DNA of 64,000 nt from Paratinospora sagittata (GCA_035771175.1 CM069592.1:42153995-42217994), one strand, 5' to 3'; shown: positions 12,007-24,299, numbered from the stretch's first letter. Numbers and translations are program-made. The notes: generated by a model not told the origin, from the sequence alone.

Positions 12007-12654
12007 TTATCCTTTTCTTGAAACTCACTATAAATTTTAGGATGTTCTTCCTATTTGTATGCCGGAAGTTTTTCAATAAATAAAGACGCTACACAATTAC
12101 TGTACAACGACAAAAATTATCAGCACATATTACCTACGAAACTACTAAGGTATCATCTTGTCAGCTTAATAAATTTTCTGTTTTCATTCATAGCTAACCT
12201 TTATGGATTGTTTTTTTTATGACTATTCTTGCCAAGCATATGAAGGATAAGATTTATGTATATAATGATGAGGTGAAAATTTTGACTTCGAGAAAATGCT
12301 TCTTCATGTCTCCATCGGCATAAGGCCTCTCTCTATTACAAAGTTTTTTAATAAGGTATCACAATAGGATCATCGGGTTTAAAAAAATTGCTTGATTTTG
12401 TTCGGGTTTGATTTACGCATTAGAAAATTGAAGTTAATCCCAACTACCCTAAAGGATAATCTTATCATTTCTCTTATAACCCCCTTGAGGTCCCTAATAA
12501 TTTTAATATTCTCACAAATATTCATATATTATAATTTTTAATTTTTAATAAAAATATAAAATTTAATTTTAATGATAAAATTATATATTATATTCTTAAA
12601 AGAATTGTATATGTTTTAAAAAAGTAAAATAGTATTAACTATAAGATTTACAAT
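12007..12654. other. AT-rich intergenic DNA
   Basis: No supported gene, RNA or element. Only scattered AT-rich low-complexity sequence. Confidence 0.55.
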
Positions 12655-12832
12655 TGTAAAATTGACATAAGTAACCCGATCAACTTAAACCGAACCAAAT
12701 CGAATAAATTTAATACGGTTTGAAGAGTGGTTCGGTTCGGTTTTGGTTTCACAAAATTGAAACCGATCTAAGTTTGATTCGGCTTCGATTTTTTGTGAAA
12801 ACCAAACTGAATCGGGTTTTACACACCCCCTA
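12655..12832. repeat. CGGTTCGGTTTGG-type dispersed repeat
   Basis: Contains GGTTCGGTTCGGTTTTGGTT and its inverted relatives and ends in TTTTACACACCCCC. The composition and ends match the repeat at 9346-9835. Probably a MITE or similar non-autonomous element; boundaries approximate. Confidence 0.4.
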
Positions 12833-13009
12833 TATTATAACATGAAATAGACAGAGTGCTTTAAAATTTGATTTGCAAACAATTCTAAAACAGAACTTTT
12901 TTATTAAAAACAAATTAAAATCCTAACATTTATTTCAATTCACACTATATAAGGCCAATGGTAATTAATTAACTTGCAAATCAAAAACATTTTCAACTGG
13001 GTGCCCATT

Positions 13010-13235
13010 CTTTTGACTTCTTGGATGGTGATAAAACCTTGTTTAAACGAACCCACTCACCAAGGGGATTGAGAGATTTAGTTTCGAGTTCGAGCTCCCT
13101 TGATAAAAATATGGTAGGGAGAGACGCCTCCGCCTTTACAGAATTTTGAAGTTTAGTAAATTAGTCTCACTCCCGAAAAGGAAGGAGGACACCACACCGG
13201 ATGTCAAAATCTTGGTAATCAAAAAATTTTAAAAA
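13010..13235 (+). mobile_element. SINE-like element (copy 1)
   Basis: Has a B-box-like GTTTCGAGTTCGAGCTCC near 13080 and a 3' half ATTAGTCTCACTC...GGATGTCAAAATC...GGTAATCAAAAAA that is shared with the element at 23352-23580 (minus). A-rich 3' end. The shared 3' half in different intergenic places is the evidence for a mobile short element. Confidence 0.5.
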
Positions 13236-13599
13236 AATAAAACCTTATTTAAACTTCGATGATGAATTAAAATTTGAATTATTCTTCACATTAATTATAT
13301 ATGTTTTATTAATTCAACCTCCTAACAACCAAATTAATTAATGTGGGTTTTGATTGTTTGGGATGACATGTTTGCTATTTTCAAGAAAAGCATAGCTATA
13401 TATCGTGCTACATGCGACAAAGCACATAGAAGGGGCATCTAATTTTAGTCGGCAACTTTATTATGCATGTTTCTTTTATATAGCAAAATAACAAAAAATG
13501 GCACATGGCTCAAAAGATATATATATACACCAAAGTACATATTATTATTATTTTTTTTATTTTTATTTTTTTATTCCTTTTTGTTAATAATTTGTTGAT

Positions 13600-13880
13600 G
13601 ATTTGGGTAAAATAGAATAATCGAATCAAACTGATACATTTAATTCAGTTCGATTCAACTTTTAATATATTTAATTCAGGTTACAGATAAAAAATTTAAA
13701 AATTATATTAACTCGAACCAAACTAAATAATATTAAAATTTTATAATATGCTAAAAATATTGTAATATGTATTTATTAATTAAAATTAAATTAAATCAAC
13801 TCTATTCAGTCCTAATTCGGTTAGATTCAATTTGGTGATGTGATCGATTTGGTTTCGATTTAAAGCCATAATTTCTTATA
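13600..13880. repeat. Dispersed AT-rich repeat with TTCAGTTCGATTC motifs
   Basis: Inverted ATTCAGTTCGATTC / ATTCGGTTAGATTC-like segments flank an AT-only core. The same style of repeat as at 12655. No coding potential. Confidence 0.35.
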
Positions 13881-14359
13881 AACAGGTACTAGAATCCCGC
13901 GCTTAGCGGTAGAGAGAGGAAAGGTCAACTCATTAATTGGGATTATCACTTAGCTGGAAATATTAATTTATCGGGCTTCTATTTTTCAAACAGAAACAGA
14001 AACAGGTGATCTTCACTTAAGAAAATTAAAAACAAATAATTAAAGCCGAAAAACAAAGCAAAAATGTAAGAAATTAAAAAATTAAAATATATAGAAACAA
14101 AAACAAAAGCAGCTACTCCTATGCCCTCCCTATAGGTTAGTGGAAGTAGGCTTTGTTGTTGTTAGGCCCCTCTTCCTCTCCTTCCTTTCTTTCTTTCTTT
14201 CTTTAATTATGGTGAAGGCAACGTGAACATCCTTCTCAACCAGATATATACACATAGATTACAGCTAGCCACCAAACTAACGAACCCACATTTCTTAATT
14301 ACCAATTTATATATAGCATATATCTAAAGTAATTTATTTTTTGCTAATCATTTTTTTAA

Positions 14360-14390
<31 letters not shown>

Positions 14391-14979
14391 CTTTTACGAC
14401 CAAAAAGACATATCTAAAATGATACTCATAGTGATATCGTATGTTGTAAGAGGTGAGTATTTTTTTTTTTTTATAATGTGGTAATGTAATGTATTATTAT
14501 GTAAACGTGGGTATATTTTTTTAGTAAAATAATTATAGAGTAACTCTATTTTTTAACACAATTTTTAACTCGTACTGATGCAGTATTATTTACGTATATG
14601 AAATAAAAATATTTTTAAAGTGGTCAAAAGTGATTATATCACATTGTGTTACATAATACGACGTAGTAAAAAGTATTACAAATTAAGTATTTTTAGCATT
14701 TTTTTTAAATATATATTTTGAGTTGTTTTATCACTATTATATTTAAGAAAAATAAATAAAAAAACAAAAACAAAGGTTGTTTACTTTGTATTTTATAAAT
14801 ATATATGTGCTTTAATTGCCTGAGGCTCCTGTAATAAATAGGAGGAGACGGGCTCTGTGGGAAGTGTTGTGTGACTCACCTGCATCTTCTGCCTCTGCAT
14901 GGCACTGCGTGTCTGAGTGAACTGAAAATCTCACAGATTTCACAGCGGCTCTCATAAATTAAGCAGCCTCGGTTGCAGC

Positions 14980-14987
14980 TATATATA
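14980..14987 (+). promoter_or_regulatory. Likely TATA box of the SDR gene
   Basis: TATATATA lies 49-56 bases before the start codon at 15036, which would place transcription start around 15010-15020 and give a very short leader. Supported by position only. Confidence 0.5.
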
Positions 14988-15035
14988 GCTGCTTCATGTC
15001 CCAGAATTCCTCGATCGATCAAGCTATAGCTAGCT

Positions 15036-16853
15036 ATGTTGCACCGAGTTATGTTGGGCTCGATAACCAGGTTAGTGAGATCATCGATCACCGCTATATA
15101 GTATTAATTACTCAAATGTTGTCTTGTATGATTGAGCTGAAATATATATGTTAGAAAAAATTTTCTTTGTTTGATGGAGAATATAAATCTCAGGAGGAAG
15201 ATTTTTGGAACTTGTTTGAATGGAATTGCTGCAAGTTTCTCGTCCAGTAGTGGTACTGGTGGGAGGTAATTATATAAATCAAAGCTTCTTCATTTTTATT
15301 ACTTTGAGATTTTATTACTATTCTTCTTTATATCTTTTAGAATAAGTTTCTTCTTCTTCTTCTTATCTTGATTCAACGATTTTTTTTTATTTTTTTTTAT
15401 TTTTTTTTGGGCTAGGTAGGAGAAGTTAGTCTTTTGAAGGGTTGTGATTTGTGAAATTTTTATTTCTTTTTTTATTAAAAACGAAAAATAGTTTTTAAAT
15501 CTTATACCAAACAGGCCCTTAATAAAAAATAAAAAAAAAACTTTTTTTTCTGAAATTTTAGTTATGTTAATGTGGATATGGTTATACTACAAGAACAGAA
15601 GAACTACAGGCAGAAAGAACGTTTTTGACTGACCCAGAAAGACCAGATTAACCAAAAAGTTCTGAAACATCCACTGGTCAAAATTGAATTCTTTTCAGCC
15701 ATCCGCCTGTAAAGTGTAAACAAGACATATTAGATTTGGATAACTAGTCACTTTTGAAAATATGGACCAGAACCCATAACTTTCAAAAAAATACAAAAGG
15801 AAAAGAAAAGATATCTTTAATCATTGAAACAAAATTATTCCACTTTTGAATTATTTTATCAAAATTATAAATAGTTCCACAATTATATGTAATAATTGGA
15901 TGAAAATCTCCAATTTATTAGCTATATTATAATATCAATCAAAATGAATGAACAAGTTCAAACATTACATATAAGTTTGAAATGCTTCTTCTATAGTATC
16001 CTAAATTTCAATATTTGTATAATGATTTCATGAAGAAAACATGAACAGGTTAGAGGGCAAGGTGGCCCTGATAACAGGAGGAGCTAGTGGGCTTGGAAAG
16101 GCAACTGCCCATGAATTCCTTAAACAAGGAGCCGAAGTAGTCATTGCAGACATCAACACACAGTTAGGCCAAAAAGCCATAGATGAATTGGGTTCATCAC
16201 AAGCTCATTTTGTTCCGTGTGATGTATCAGTTGAAAACCAAGTAGCAGACGCTGTAGATTTTGCAGTAGCCCAACACAGTAAACTGGATATTATGTACAA
16301 CAATGCCGGCATTGCTGGCCCATCAGTCCCACCAAGCATCACCGATCTCAATCTCGATGACTTTGATCGAGTCATGAGGGTCAACGTCCGTGGAACAATA
16401 GCCGGAGTCAAGCACGCCGCACGGGTCATGGTCCCAAGAAAATCGGGGTCAATCCTATGCACCGCCAGCATAAGTGGGCTCATGGGAGGGCTTGGACCGT
16501 ATCCTTATACTGTGTCCAAGTTCAGCTTGCCCGGCATTGTGAAGGCGGCTGCAGCTGAGTTATGCCAGTATGGTATCCGAATCAACTGCATTTCACCATT
16601 TCCAATCCCCACACCACTTGTCGTTGACCAACTCGCGGGCTTTTATCCTGGAACCAAGCTGGAATGGATGATGAACATGATTCGTGGTCTGAGCGAGCTT
16701 AAAGGAACAGCGTGTGAAGAAATTGATATTGCTCAGGCTGCTGTGTATTTAGCATCTGACGAAGCAAAATATGTAACGGGTCATAACCTGGTCGTCGATG
16801 GAGGTTTCACTTGCTTCAAGCAGCTAGGGTTCCCACGACCCGATAAAATCTAG
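15036..16853 (+). CDS. Short-chain dehydrogenase/reductase, SDR110C type, three exons
   Basis: Exons by splice sites and phase: 15036-15070, 15194-15265, 16049-16853; product 303 residues. The large exon alone gives a plausible 270-residue frame from an ATG at 16041, but that ATG lies in intron 2, directly before the acceptor. The two small exons add MLHRVMLGSITRR...FSSSSGTGGR before LEGKVALITGG. This is the Ser/Arg-rich, acid-poor presequence seen in one plant SDR110C subgroup and suggests mitochondrial (or plastid) import. Visible SDR motifs: TGGASGLG (cofactor binding), an Asp after the second strand (VVIAD, favouring NAD(H)), NNAG, the catalytic Ser region CTASIS and YTVSK (Tyr-x-x-x-Lys). 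The family includes xanthoxin, secoisolariciresinol and momilactone-type dehydrogenases; annotators often write 'momilactone A synthase-like'. The substrate cannot be deduced. It converges with the PPR gene at 17491. Confidence 0.9.
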
Positions 16854-17071
16854 TAATTTTCGTCGCGAAGTTCTGGTTTTTTGTATAAAGCTTGTGATTG
16901 ACTTGTTTGGAATTGACGACATCTATTGCATGAGTGATCAATAGCCACCAGTAGTACCTGTATCAAATGTTGAAAAGGAAACGAATCAAAACTTCAGTTT
17001 TTTTTTTTTTTTTGAATTTTTGTATGTAATGAAAGCAAGTGTGAGAATATCTTAACTGAGGTGGATACTAA

Positions 17072-17305
17072 GGTGGTGTTTGCTAACTCCACTTGCAACC
17101 TCTAGAAAAAAGTGAGTGATAATGAAAAACTTATTTTTTAGGTTATATATATAACCTCTAATTGAAGTAGAGATATAGCATTTATCAGAGGAAGCAAAAA
17201 AAAAAAAAAAAAAAATCTATTAGAGCTTAAACCTCTATTTTAAATAGAGGTTCACCGATCATGTAATGTAGAAGTACAGGGTAAATAGAGTCAACAAACA
17301 CTGCC
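17072..17305. mobile_element. Tourist-like (PIF/Harbinger) MITE, 234 bp
   Basis: Terminal inverted repeats GGTGGTGTTTGCTAACTC (left) and GGCAGTGTTTGTTGACTC (right, reverse complement), flanked by the 3-bp duplication TAA (17069-17071 and 17306-17308). It lies in the short gap between the convergent SDR and PPR genes, probably within or next to their 3' UTRs. Non-coding. Confidence 0.75.
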
Positions 17306-17490
17306 TAAATATAAGCTTTAACTTCTTCCTTTTCACCAGCTACCAAGCAATCAATAGATTCTAAAAATACATAATAACAGGACAATGGTTAATAAACTGG
17401 TTACTTACTCTGCATAGTTTATTGTTCTCATAGTTGGGAAGAGTCTTCAGAAGAATTCAACACCATCGAACAAGTTTATACGAATCCCTA

Positions 17491-19581
17491 TTACCAGTAA
17501 TCATTGCAGGAGCACTCGCCGCACTTGAAATGATGGAATCTATTTGAATCCCGAATAACAATTTCCCGCCCGGTAATCCTGGATACACGCTTTGCAAATT
17601 CATGGCAATCGATGCAAGCACGGAGATTTTTGAAAATTAATATACGAGCATTATTATGAGAGGATATAAGCCCATATGCAATTGCTAGCCTCTCACTATG
17701 TACAAGAAGCTGCTCTTTACGCTCTTCGGGTAAACAGTTCAATTCATTATTGTCATAAGAAGATTGGTCTTCATTAGCCATTGTTGAAAGATTCAATTGC
17801 TCCAACTTGGTGTAAATCTCTTCTGTTTGTCGGTGATGTCTATCACCGACGATAAACCGATGAACTTTTCCCCGAACAATAAGCCAGCTACAAGCAACCT
17901 CCTTCTTCAAATCTCTTTCTGCCATCATTTTTCTAATATGAGCTGCTTCTTCCCATTTACCAGATGAAGCATACAAGTTAAACAATAGAATATAACCTGC
18001 AGTGTCATCTGGGACAAGCTGAAGGAGTTTTTCAGCTGAAATTTTCCCAAGCTCAACATTTCTATGAATCCAACAACCACCCAATAAACTCTTCCAACTC
18101 GTTGCATCCGGTTCCATTGGCATGGTGCGTATCAATTTAAGTGCATCTTCCAATCGCCCTGCTCGAGAATAGATATCAATCATACAATTGTAGTGATCAA
18201 TGGTAGGATCCACACCATACTTAAAGCTCATTGAATCCAAATATTGCTTAGCCTTTGTGACCAAGCCCGAATAACTACAAGCAGTAAAAACACCTATAAA
18301 TGTAACAGCATTTGGTCTCATGCCACAGTTTTGCATCCTCCCAAAAAGTTCTAGGGCTTCTGAAGCATGGCCATGATAAGCATAGCTGGAAATAATAGCA
18401 GTCCAAGCCACTGTATCTGGTTCTTGTATCAAATTAAAGGCCTGGCGGGCATAATCAAGCCTACCTGATCTCGAATACATGCTGATCAATGCACTCTCCC
18501 CGTATAAGTTAGATATCTGACCACCCTTTATTGCATCTGCATGAACTTGGGCACCTAAAGTTGAATCTGCAAGAGCTGAACATGCATGAAATATACTAGT
18601 ATAGATGAAGAAATTCAAATCCATGCCACTGCTCCTTAACTTCTTAAAAGTTTTAAGGCATTCCTCGATTTTTCCATTTTGTGAAAATCCCGAGATGATA
18701 GCACTCCAGGAAACATCATTTGGATCTGAAATTCTCTCAAAAGCCAAACGGGCATCATCCAAACTACCACATTTGACATAAAAATCCACAATTGGTGTCC
18801 CTGTCGAAACATCTGATTCCATCCCATACTTAACGATATGGCCATGAATTTGCCTCCCGGTATTAAAATTGTTTAACGCCGAACACGCCTTGAGAACAAT
18901 TGAGAATACAAATTGATCCAATTGAACACCCTCTTCCACCATCATTTCAAAAAGTGCCAAAGCTTGTTCTGGCTTCCCTGCCTTAGTATAGCCCACCATC
19001 AGTTCAGTCCAATTTAAAGCATTCTTGTCAGCCATTCTATCAAAAACAAGTTTGGAACTATGTAAACATTCACATCTGAGGTACATGTTAAAAAGTGCAG
19101 TATCAATTAAATCATCAGGGTTCCGCAAAGTTCGAATCACATGAGAATGTATCTGTTTCCCAAGCTCCAGAAATTGCGAACCAGAGAATGCACGTAGAAG
19201 AATAAGATAAGCCATTAAATAGAGCTTACTTCCCACCAAATGCATCTCCGAAAATAACCCGAAGGCTTCAGCAAAACGTGCATTGTGAGTGTAAGCAGAT
19301 AGCATTACCCTCCAAGAATGTAAACTCTTCACGGGTATTTGATCAAACAATTTCCTTGCATCATCAAAACAACCACAATCACAATACATGCAAAGAAGAG
19401 AACTCAAGAGGAACCCAGATGGACTCTTGACTGATCTTCTAATGTGTTTATGAATCATTTTTCCATTTGATAGAGATTTGCTTTTTCCACATGTATCAAG
19501 AAGATACTCGTATGTTCGGGTGTTCACAGAAATACCCGCCGTATCAATTTCTTTAAGAAATTCTAGTGCCTCTTTGAGCAT
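17491..19581 (-). CDS. RARE1: PPR-DYW RNA-editing factor, RARE1-like (accD editing)
   Basis: An intronless 696-residue frame from ATG 19581 to a TAA stop. It is a PLS-class PPR array followed by E, E+ and DYW domains. The C-terminus ends CGECSCNDYW, and the deaminase motifs are intact: HSERLAIAYGLIS (the HxE zinc/catalytic motif) and CIDCHEFAKRVS (CxxC). Conserved stretches such as VSWSAIISGF, QVHADAIKGG and YGESALISMYS match Arabidopsis At5g13270 (RARE1), which is needed for C-to-U editing of plastid accD. The family is usually ~750 residues, so about 60 N-terminal residues including the plastid transit peptide are missing from this frame. A good transit-peptide frame starts at 19708 but is in a different phase (see separate entry). 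Homology continues upstream of the first Met as ...LHGYLVSLSKQG until an in-frame TGA at 19633-19635. Confidence 0.85.
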   Translation of the reverse strand: MLKEALEFLKEIDTAGISVNTRTYEYLLDTCGKSKSLSNGKMIHKHIRRSVKSPSGFLLSSLLCMYCDCGCFDDARKLFDQIPVKSLHSWRVMLSAYTHNARFAEAFGLFSEMHLVGSKLYLMAYLILLRAFSGSQFLELGKQIHSHVIRTLRNPDDLIDTALFNMYLRCECLHSSKLVFDRMADKNALNWTELMVGYTKAGKPEQALALFEMMVEEGVQLDQFVFSIVLKACSALNNFNTGRQIHGHIVKYGMESDVSTGTPIVDFYVKCGSLDDARLAFERISDPNDVSWSAIISGFSQNGKIEECLKTFKKLRSSGMDLNFFIYTSIFHACSALADSTLGAQVHADAIKGGQISNLYGESALISMYSRSGRLDYARQAFNLIQEPDTVAWTAIISSYAYHGHASEALELFGRMQNCGMRPNAVTFIGVFTACSYSGLVTKAKQYLDSMSFKYGVDPTIDHYNCMIDIYSRAGRLEDALKLIRTMPMEPDATSWKSLLGGCWIHRNVELGKISAEKLLQLVPDDTAGYILLFNLYASSGKWEEAAHIRKMMAERDLKKEVACSWLIVRGKVHRFIVGDRHHRQTEEIYTKLEQLNLSTMANEDQSSYDNNELNCLPEERKEQLLVHSERLAIAYGLISSHNNARILIFKNLRACIDCHEFAKRVSRITGREIVIRDSNRFHHFKCGECSCNDYW

Positions 19582-19708
19582 ACCTTGTTTTGATAGTGAA
19601 ACTAGATAACCGTGCAGGAATTCGAGAGAAATTCAATGAGCTCACAGGAATTTTGCCTTTTGACAATGCTTCTGAGGGAATTGAAGGCGGGAGAGGCAGA
19701 GAAGCCAT
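19553..19708 (-). other. Out-of-frame transit-peptide-like ORF at the 5' end of the RARE1-like gene
   Basis: ATG at 19708 opens a 51-codon frame beginning MASLPLPPSIPSEALSKGK and continuing with Ser/Arg-rich residues, typical of a plastid transit peptide and of this gene family's N-terminus. It overlaps the PPR frame in another phase and stops at 19553. The two frames would have to be joined by a frameshift between 19633 and 19581. No intron of plausible size with matching phase is visible here; a GTGAGC...CTAG pair would give only 44 bases and the wrong phase. Either the gene carries a real lesion, or the assembly has a small indel, or translation starts internally. Confidence 0.6.
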
Positions 19709-20050
19709 TGATTGACAACTTTCGATCAATGAAGAAACGAGGAAGATGTGTTCTTTTCAACCATCATGATTGGGATTGCAAAAGGTAGTTCAAAAACATA
19801 GCAATCAACATTGGTAGTTGGGCAGCCATTTCTAGAAGCTGAAATTAAGCAAAATTTAAGCATTCGAACTGATAGTTAAAAAAAAAAAAGGAACAAATAC
19901 AAAACAAAACAAACGAAAGACGATAGTGGCTCAATTTATATCAATCATATTAGATGAACGGTGAACCACATATACAAAGCAAGATCTGGCAAAAACTTTC
20001 ATTCAAATTTATGTTTCCAATTTCTCTATATATAATTGGTAGGATATCCT

Positions 20051-20081
<31 letters not shown>

Positions 20082-23000
20082 AACCCTACTACTTTAAATT
20101 GTTAGAGGCTCATTTTCACATTTTTAGCTCTTCTATTATGTGGGCATCAAGGAATTTGTGTCGCAATCCATAATGGAACAATGTAGAAGTACTAAACCAA
20201 CTTATTCTATTGACAAGAATTTGATGTCAATGGTGGTAAATACCATTGCATATATTCATTTTGTAAAGATCCACCCCAAGCTCCCCCACTATTTCGAAAA
20301 TATTTCAAACCTTAAGCATCAGAGCATTCAAGCTTGACACTGCATGACATGCTTCTCAATGAGCACAAAAAAATCACGGTGCCATGTGTTGGCGTGAGCT
20401 GTGATTGTAAACAATCAAGAGAATTTTTAGGCATTTGCAATCGGTAACATCCCGTAAATAAGGGTGGTTAGCGTGAGTCTAGGAAACGTTTTAATATAGC
20501 AAAGATTTGTTTAGATTTTATTCTTTTCAAATGTATATAGCCTATGGAAATACATATGAGAATAATATGAAAAACAGAATGTTTTGACACCATGTTAATG
20601 GTTTATGTTTTCCATTGATGATGCAGGTAAAAGCACAAGAACAATATTAAGGATGACACCATATTATTTGATAACAACATCAAAGACATACCCATATATG
20701 TGTGTGTGTGTGTACTTATTCAATTTTTCCTTTTAAAATTTGATGGGTATAAATTATAAAGATTCTCTTGAGTACAGCCTTCTTAATAGTCATTTATCAA
20801 ACAAATGTTATGCACAAATATGGCCATTGACAGGTTTCAACTTTACAGCCAAAAAACCTCTTAACATTTCCTGTCCATAATCTTCAATCCTTCAATTTAA
20901 CCACAAGGGAACGAAACAATAAGTTGAAGGAACCATGTAAAGGTAATTACGGGCAATCGAAACTCCTTCAGAACAACCCATTATTCACAAATCTCAAAAT
21001 CCTCTCTTAATTAACATCCATTTGTGGTAAAAATCAAGTAAAATGCATGAAATTTAGCCTTCAAAATAAAAAAATAGGAGAAGAGAAAGGATTTTATACC
21101 GTATGGGTAGCTGAAATCCAGCTCGATCCTCTTCTGTTCATTTTTTCTTTTTTTTCTTTGGGTGAACTTCTTCCTCTAATCTGCCTGTTCTCCTTCCTTT
21201 CTCTCTTCTCACTCTCTAATCACAAGTGTCAAAAACCCCTCGTATTTTGCTTTTGATTATTTAAGAAAGAATTATATTATTTCTGGTTCATTTATTTATC
21301 TATTAATGTTAAGATTCATTTTGATTAAACCTTGTTTGGGCTAAATAGTTTGTTGGTTGCTTGGGCCTTCTATGACCTACTTGTGCACCTACTAGCTTTG
21401 ATCCAGGTCCCATCATCCAGGTTAGCTGCCTCTCTATATAGAGAGAGAGATTTTCTTTTTAATTTTTTTTTTTATAATAATGTTGGATTTTATTAAACAC
21501 AAGAAACTGTATTTTTCATATTTTTTTTTTCAAAAGAAAATCATTGAAGAAGAAGAAAGATGATATGCTTCTTCAAGCATAATGTCAAGAACAATAGGAA
21601 GGAAATTCTCGACCAAGTAATAGACTGAAATGAAGAAAGGGCAAATTTGCTAAGTATGTGGACAGTTGAATTCCCTTCAATAGGAGTGAAATGAACTATA
21701 GTTGAAGCTAAGTAGTTAAAGTGATTTGTAATTCTTCATAATTTTGCCATCTTCAATGTGAGAGTGATTATAAGATTTAATATCAAATATACCTGAATAG
21801 GAATCGCTTGAATTAGAAAATTATAGGAAACAAGTAGCTATGCATGTGGTATACTAATAATTTATTTGTTGCATAACAATTTTTTATTTCAAACTCTTAA
21901 TTAACTTAATCTTTCACTTCAAATTTTATTTTATTTTTATCGTTTCAAATATTAAATCTCAATATAACTAATTACTTAAACATTTTAAAAACCAACTTAA
22001 GTGTAAATAAAGATATGTTATTTTATATATAATGTGAAAACGAAAATTAAGAAAATGACTTTTTATCTTTTTTTGAAAGCAAGTTGTATATAATCTTTAA
22101 TAATTGTTTTCGAATTTAACCAATCAAATGCGTTTCATTTTTTCAAATTTTAGGATACAAAAAAAATTATATATGAATCACCAACCAACCCAAACTTAAA
22201 TAAAACTAATAAAACGGATTAAATAACCACAACAAATTCAACTCGACTCAACTAAACTTAATTTAATTAAGCATATTTTTGTCTACATGGGTTAAGTATA
22301 TGAAAAAGAGAATTTTGTTAATATTATATCAAAACTACATCCCCACAATTAAGGTATAAGGCCCTCTTTCGAAGAATTTTTCTAAAAGTGTTTCTTTTAA
22401 GAATTGCTTCTACCAAAAAGAGTTCTTGAAAAAAGTTAATCCCTTCCGATTTTACTAGTCTATAGAGAAAAGTAAGCTGAAGACCAGGTGGATCACGCAA
22501 CGCAACGTAACAGAGCCGGCAAGTCAAATTGGGCTTCAAAAGCTACACTACACAGCCACAGGTGCCTCCAAATTTGAGCACACAAGCGTAGTCAAGGATA
22601 GGAAGCAACTAGGAAGGTGTAATTTGAGAATTAGGTGCAAGAGAAATGGTAGAAGAGAGTTCACGAGAAACTTGGGCTTCACTTGCATCACATTTATTCC
22701 CAGGACTTGTAATCGCTAGTTACGCTTCATCTCCCTTTTCTATATGTCTTGTCGTTTTTATTGTTTTCCCTTTTCTTTGCTAAGAAGATACCAGATTCTT
22801 CTGGGCAGGCATTGATTCTTCCCTCTTTGTCTCACTAATTTTATGTATTTACAGGAGTACCTTTCTTGATTTGTGTTGTATATTTTGGTGATAAAATCAA
22901 AGTATATTTTTCATAAAGTTCTAACAACAAAAATATTCATTGTACTATAAGACAAGAACAAAATGGTAGATATTGTTGGATAAACTGTATTATATGGACT

Positions 23001-23351
23001 CACGGAGCCGGATGCTCCTAGTATTATTGCACGAAGATATCTCTCAATGGTCAACAACACGAGGAACTTGTATTTTTATTGTGTCTGGCTACATGAGTCG
23101 CCATAACATATCTTGATAGAGAGTCCAAATCTCAATTAACGTTGTTTTCAATGTCCTACTTAACTTCATTTAAGCAAGATATCTGGTTTTACTGCAATTT
23201 GAGAACCTCAATACTAATGAAGTTAGATCTCTCCAATTATATTTTATATTTTTCTATATCCGACGTGACATTATATTTTGATAGGACATGTCCCTACAAA
23301 TATTCATAGTTATATTTATCATATGTATTTTGGCTCTAAAATCTACAAATG
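19709..23351. other. Intergenic DNA upstream of the RARE1-like gene
   Basis: No supported gene. Contains a poly-A tract near 20060, a (TG)n tract near 20700 and poly-T/AT-rich runs. The 22460-22860 stretch is less AT-rich than its surroundings but has no convincing frame or splice pattern. Confidence 0.55.
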
Positions 23352-23580
23352 GGTATTTTTTATTTTTTGATTACCATTTTTTGACACTCCAGAAATGTCA
23401 TCTCTTTAAGTGAGACTAATCATTTAGGATTCGAATATAACAAAGACGTTTGGACTGACCTTCTTAACAGATGACATATAAATGAGGGCACGCCCAGGCT
23501 TTAACTCAAAATCTAGATCTAGACCTAATTTCAACCTCACTTATACTCAATTTTTTAATTAATTAAGCTACCATATGTCT
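23352..23580 (-). mobile_element. SINE-like element (copy 2)
   Basis: On the minus strand: GGTAGCTTAATTAATTAAAA, then TTGAGTATAAGTGAGGTT, a B-box-like TTTTGAGTTAAAGCC, and a 3' half with GATTAGTCTCACTT...GTCAAAAAATGGTAATCAAAAAA. The 5' part matches the element at 47790-48005; the 3' half matches copy 1. A-rich 3' end. Confidence 0.6.
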
Positions 23581-24299
23581 GTTTACAAATGAGTATTTTG
23601 AGTATTATGGTTGAAGATGTTGATAACAAAAAATTATAGCTAATAATTGCCAACTGTATACTGCATAGGATATTGAAAAGCTCTATACTATGTGTTCAAA
23701 ATTGTCCCATTATATATTCATGTGTATGAACTAATTAAGTAACGTCACAAATCATATTATTATGCCAAATTAATGAGTGAAACTCCCTAAAAAGAAGAAA
23801 GATAAGCTAAGTCACTGTCACCCAAATAATTAATAACAATAATAGTGAAGGAATCTTGGTGGGGGACAAATTGCCATTTCTAAAATCAGGCCCACTTGGA
23901 GCAGGTTTTATCATTTTCAGCCACTGAACCCTAAAAAACCCCCCCTACCCACAAGCTGTGTACAGTCTGTAGAGTAAGACCCAGATCTCATCTAACTTCC
24001 CTTGTGATAATGAAAGCACCTTTCTAGCAAGGGCCCGTTATCAGAGAACTAGTTCTGCTTTTTGTTTCCCTTTTATCCGAAAGATGGCCTACTCCCTCCA
24101 GCTCACAATAGAACCAGCTTGTCTCATTTTGGTGCAAATGCCAAAAAGACCATAAATCCATGCAACCGACCCATTGCCTCAAAGTAATATGAGGATATGA
24201 TATACATCAAAGTAGCAAAGCATTGTCATTTCTATTATATTGAATCGAATTTGAGTTTTTAAAGCACCCAACTAGTCCTTGGAATTGAAACTTTGTAAC

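Noticed and set aside
16205..16483. 92-codon minus-strand frame in the SDR gene
   Set aside because: Antisense of the conserved SDR exon.
19575..19665. Small intron to reconcile the two frames of the RARE1-like gene
   Set aside because: The only GT..AG pair seen is 44 bases, below the usual plant minimum, and does not restore the right frame.
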